Below are positions 5,295 through 6,919 of a stretch of 6,919 bases of DNA, piece by piece; positions within the stretch are counted from its first letter, which is position 1, and every line of letters begins with the position of its first letter. This stretch comes from an uncultured Bacillota bacterium. GTDB lineage: Bacteria > Bacillota > Clostridia > Caldicoprobacterales > UBA3941. Location of the stretch: assembly GCA_937960725.1 (NCBI GenBank), contig CALGOY010000230.1, forward strand, positions 1 through 6,919, read 5' to 3'. Position numbers and translations under genes: made by a program. The notes beneath the pieces were generated by a model that saw only the letters and a list, made by a program, of their open reading frames with translations, was not told where the DNA came from and did no database searches.

Positions 5295-6878
5295 CTATTT
5301 GTAAATAGCTTCATAAGCTGCGTTATATTCATCAACAATTTGCTGACCGCCTTGCTCATACCACTGTCTAACTATTTCTTTAAATCCTTCTTCATCTATT
5401 TGACCAACGATAAATTGCACCCTTGCGTCATTTATAAGCTGATCCAATTGGGCGCCTTTTTCAGCATAGGTATCTGAAATCAATGGCTCTGCTGGGTTAG
5501 GTACAACAAACTCTTCGTTTTCTTTTTGAACTTTATCAATTTGAATCTGAATAGGTGTGCTTTCTACAGGCAATAGTTTATTTACTACGTTCATCATGAA
5601 CTGATTTATCCCTTCTCTTGGGTCTACCTCAAACTGCCTGCGTACCACTTCACCTTTATCATTCAGGTCATAATGTATGCCCTCTACTCCGTATTCAAGC
5701 AAGTTTTGTGCTTCTTCGCTATTTAGCATATCTAGGAAGTTTAGAGCATCTCTCATATCTTCTTCTGTTGGAGCCCCATTCTTAGATATTGCAACGAATC
5801 CAGCATGACCTGACGTTGGAAGAACTCTTCTGCCCTGAGGTCCTTCTACCATTCCTGTAACCCATATATTGTCTTCAATTCCCTTTTCCTCTTTGAAGAA
5901 GTTCTGGAATCTGCGCGCCTGGTCGCTGACGTCTATAAATACTCCTGACTTACCATTCTTAAAGTCGTTCTGCCAGTCGGAGGTTTCTAAAGCTGCAAAA
6001 TCTTTATTAACTAGACCCTCTTCATAAAGTTTCTTTGCAAATTTCATAGATTCCATATAAGCATCTGTAACGAATTCTGGCTCTAATTTACCATCTTCGC
6101 CAAAGCCCCATTTATTATGTCCACCAAATGCTACATTTAGCTGATCCAATGGACCGCTCCACTTACACCATGTCATACCGTAGGTGTCGTCTTTTCCATT
6201 CTGGTCAGGATCGTCATAGGTGAAAGCACGTAAAACATTATATAAATCATCTATGGTTTTTGGTACTTCCAATCCTAAATTATCAAGCCAATCTTTTCTA
6301 TATGATATACCATTTCTCCCCAAAGGCCTAGCCCTATAAATTCCATAGATCCTTCCATCTATAGAGATGTTGTTCATGATGATTTCATTGGCTTCTGCTA
6401 AATTAGGATAATTCTTATATTCATCAGTTATATCCCAGAAAGCTCCTGCTCTACAGTAGCTAATAACACTAGCCGTCTTGCCTGTCAATACTACCAGTGC
6501 AGGAAGATTTCCAGCAGCCATCCGGGTATTTAGCTGATCTTCATAGTTGGCATTTAGCAGATATTCAACCTCAATATCATATCCTGTCAGCTCTTCCAAC
6601 GCAAGAATAGTAGGCTCATCATCCTCCGCTGGAGTTCCAGTGAAAGTGATAGACAAGATGTCAATCTTCTTTTTTTCTCCTCCTTCAGCGGTAGAATCAT
6701 CGCCTGTTTCAGTATCATCAGTTGAATCACTTGCCGTTTCATCGGTCTGCTTATCCGCCGTTTCTGTAGTGTCTGTAGTATCAGCTTTCTCTGAGCTGGA
6801 TCCACCACAGGCAGTCATCATGGATACCAGCATTAGTAGAGCAAGCAGAATACTTAGAATCTTGACTATCCTTTTCAT
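5295..6878 (-). CDS. Extracellular solute-binding lipoprotein SBP-B (LplA/LipO-type, carbohydrate ABC importer)
   Basis: This 527-residue binding protein is probably the main ligand capture subunit of a CUT1-type oligosaccharide ABC importer. A signal peptide (KR at 2-3, hydrophobic about 5-20) ends in lipobox M-T-A-C24, so the mature protein is tethered to the outer membrane face. Residues 25-70 are a low-complexity Thr/Ser/Asp/Glu linker, after which the folded domain begins near KKIDILS (69-75). Family blocks include ISIDG-x-x-YGIYR (171-181), PLGR, YRKDW, the calcium-type loop D223-x-D225-x-N227-x-K229-x-D231, LPTSGHAGF (353-361), and NPAEPL (461-466). Length is typical for the family (about 500-550). 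The start has a near-perfect AAAGGAGG ribosome binding site, and the gene ends in a strong terminator, which together suggest high expression. Permease genes (LplB/LplC-like) usually precede this type of gene and would lie just outside the window. The substrate cannot be read from the sequence. Confidence 0.92.
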   Translation of the reverse strand: MKRIVKILSILLALLMLVSMMTACGGSSSEKADTTDTTETADKQTDETASDSTDDTETGDDSTAEGGEKKKIDILSITFTGTPAEDDEPTILALEELTGYDIEVEYLLNANYEDQLNTRMAAGNLPALVVLTGKTASVISYCRAGAFWDITDEYKNYPNLAEANEIIMNNISIDGRIYGIYRARPLGRNGISYRKDWLDNLGLEVPKTIDDLYNVLRAFTYDDPDQNGKDDTYGMTWCKWSGPLDQLNVAFGGHNKWGFGEDGKLEPEFVTDAYMESMKFAKKLYEEGLVNKDFAALETSDWQNDFKNGKSGVFIDVSDQARRFQNFFKEEKGIEDNIWVTGMVEGPQGRRVLPTSGHAGFVAISKNGAPTEEDMRDALNFLDMLNSEEAQNLLEYGVEGIHYDLNDKGEVVRRQFEVDPREGINQFMMNVVNKLLPVESTPIQIQIDKVQKENEEFVVPNPAEPLISDTYAEKGAQLDQLINDARVQFIVGQIDEEGFKEIVRQWYEQGGQQIVDEYNAAYEAIYK

Positions 6879-6884
6879 TTTTAT

Positions 6885-6892
6885 CCTCCTTT
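6885..6892 (-). promoter_or_regulatory. Strong ribosome binding site of SBP-B
   Basis: AAAGGAGG on the minus strand, 6 nt before ATG 6878, is nearly the full anti-Shine-Dalgarno complement. It is stronger than the sites of SBP-A and the SbcD-like gene, fitting an abundant transporter binding protein. No promoter is seen in the remaining bases to 6919. Confidence 0.75.
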
Positions 6893-6919
6893 GATCATTT
6901 TTTCTTTTTATCTAAAGCC

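Noticed and set aside
6587..6808. 73-codon open frame on the minus strand inside SBP-B in another frame
   Set aside because: It overlaps fully with SBP-B, has no family features, and has no plausible independent role.
6547..6894. 115-codon open frame on the plus strand opposite the start of SBP-B
   Set aside because: It is the antisense of the low-complexity linker and signal peptide. Its Ser/Val-rich product is what reverse reading of Asp/Thr/Ser codons gives, and the minus-strand lipoprotein is clearly real.
6908..6919. Possible 3' end of an upstream gene on the minus strand (frame ending TAA at 6908-6910)
   Set aside because: Only four codons are visible, and another frame stays open to a TGA at 6896-6898. 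A permease gene is expected here from family context, but nothing in these bases can identify it.

Overview
The window is AT-rich, and all five genes lie on the minus strand. Strong AGGAGG-type ribosome binding sites, lipoprotein solute-binding proteins of the LplA/LipO/AlgQ type, and a membrane-anchored AraC-family regulator with a degenerate GGDEF-like middle all point to a low-GC Bacillota, most likely a Clostridia-type anaerobe. The species cannot be fixed from this sequence. No rRNA, tRNA, CRISPR array or mobile element was seen.

Read in transcription order (high to low coordinates): (1) 5295-6878 encodes a large lipoprotein sugar-binding protein, here called SBP-B. It has a very strong ribosome binding site and a 14-bp stem terminator at 5236-5278. 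Its permease genes are presumably upstream, outside the window. (2) A good sigma-A promoter at 5200-5228 starts a new unit: a 768-residue two-TM sensor/AraC regulator (2835-5141), then a second solute-binding lipoprotein paralogous to SBP-B, here SBP-A (1305-2807), then a CE4/NodB-type polysaccharide deacetylase without a signal peptide (482-1279). Gaps are short (27 and 25 nt) and the unit ends at a terminator at 424-458. (3) A separate promoter (392-421) drives an SbcD/YhaO-like metallophosphoesterase (9-341). Its frame is cut by an amber codon after 110 residues, although the codons just beyond look like continuing family sequence.

The likely theme of units 1 and 2 is capture, sensing and processing of an oligosaccharide, possibly an acetylated one. 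SBP-B would be the bulk binding protein for a CUT1-type ABC importer. The regulator would sense the sugar outside the membrane and switch on the locus through its C-terminal AraC domain. SBP-A, made with the regulator rather than with a transporter, may present ligand to the sensor. The deacetylase would remove acetyl groups from imported sugar in the cytoplasm. The functional links are inferred from gene order and family knowledge; the substrate is unknown.

The most interesting points are the regulator/SBP-A pairing (a possible SBP-assisted one-protein sensor) and the amber-interrupted nuclease gene. The rest is well-formed but ordinary sugar-uptake architecture.
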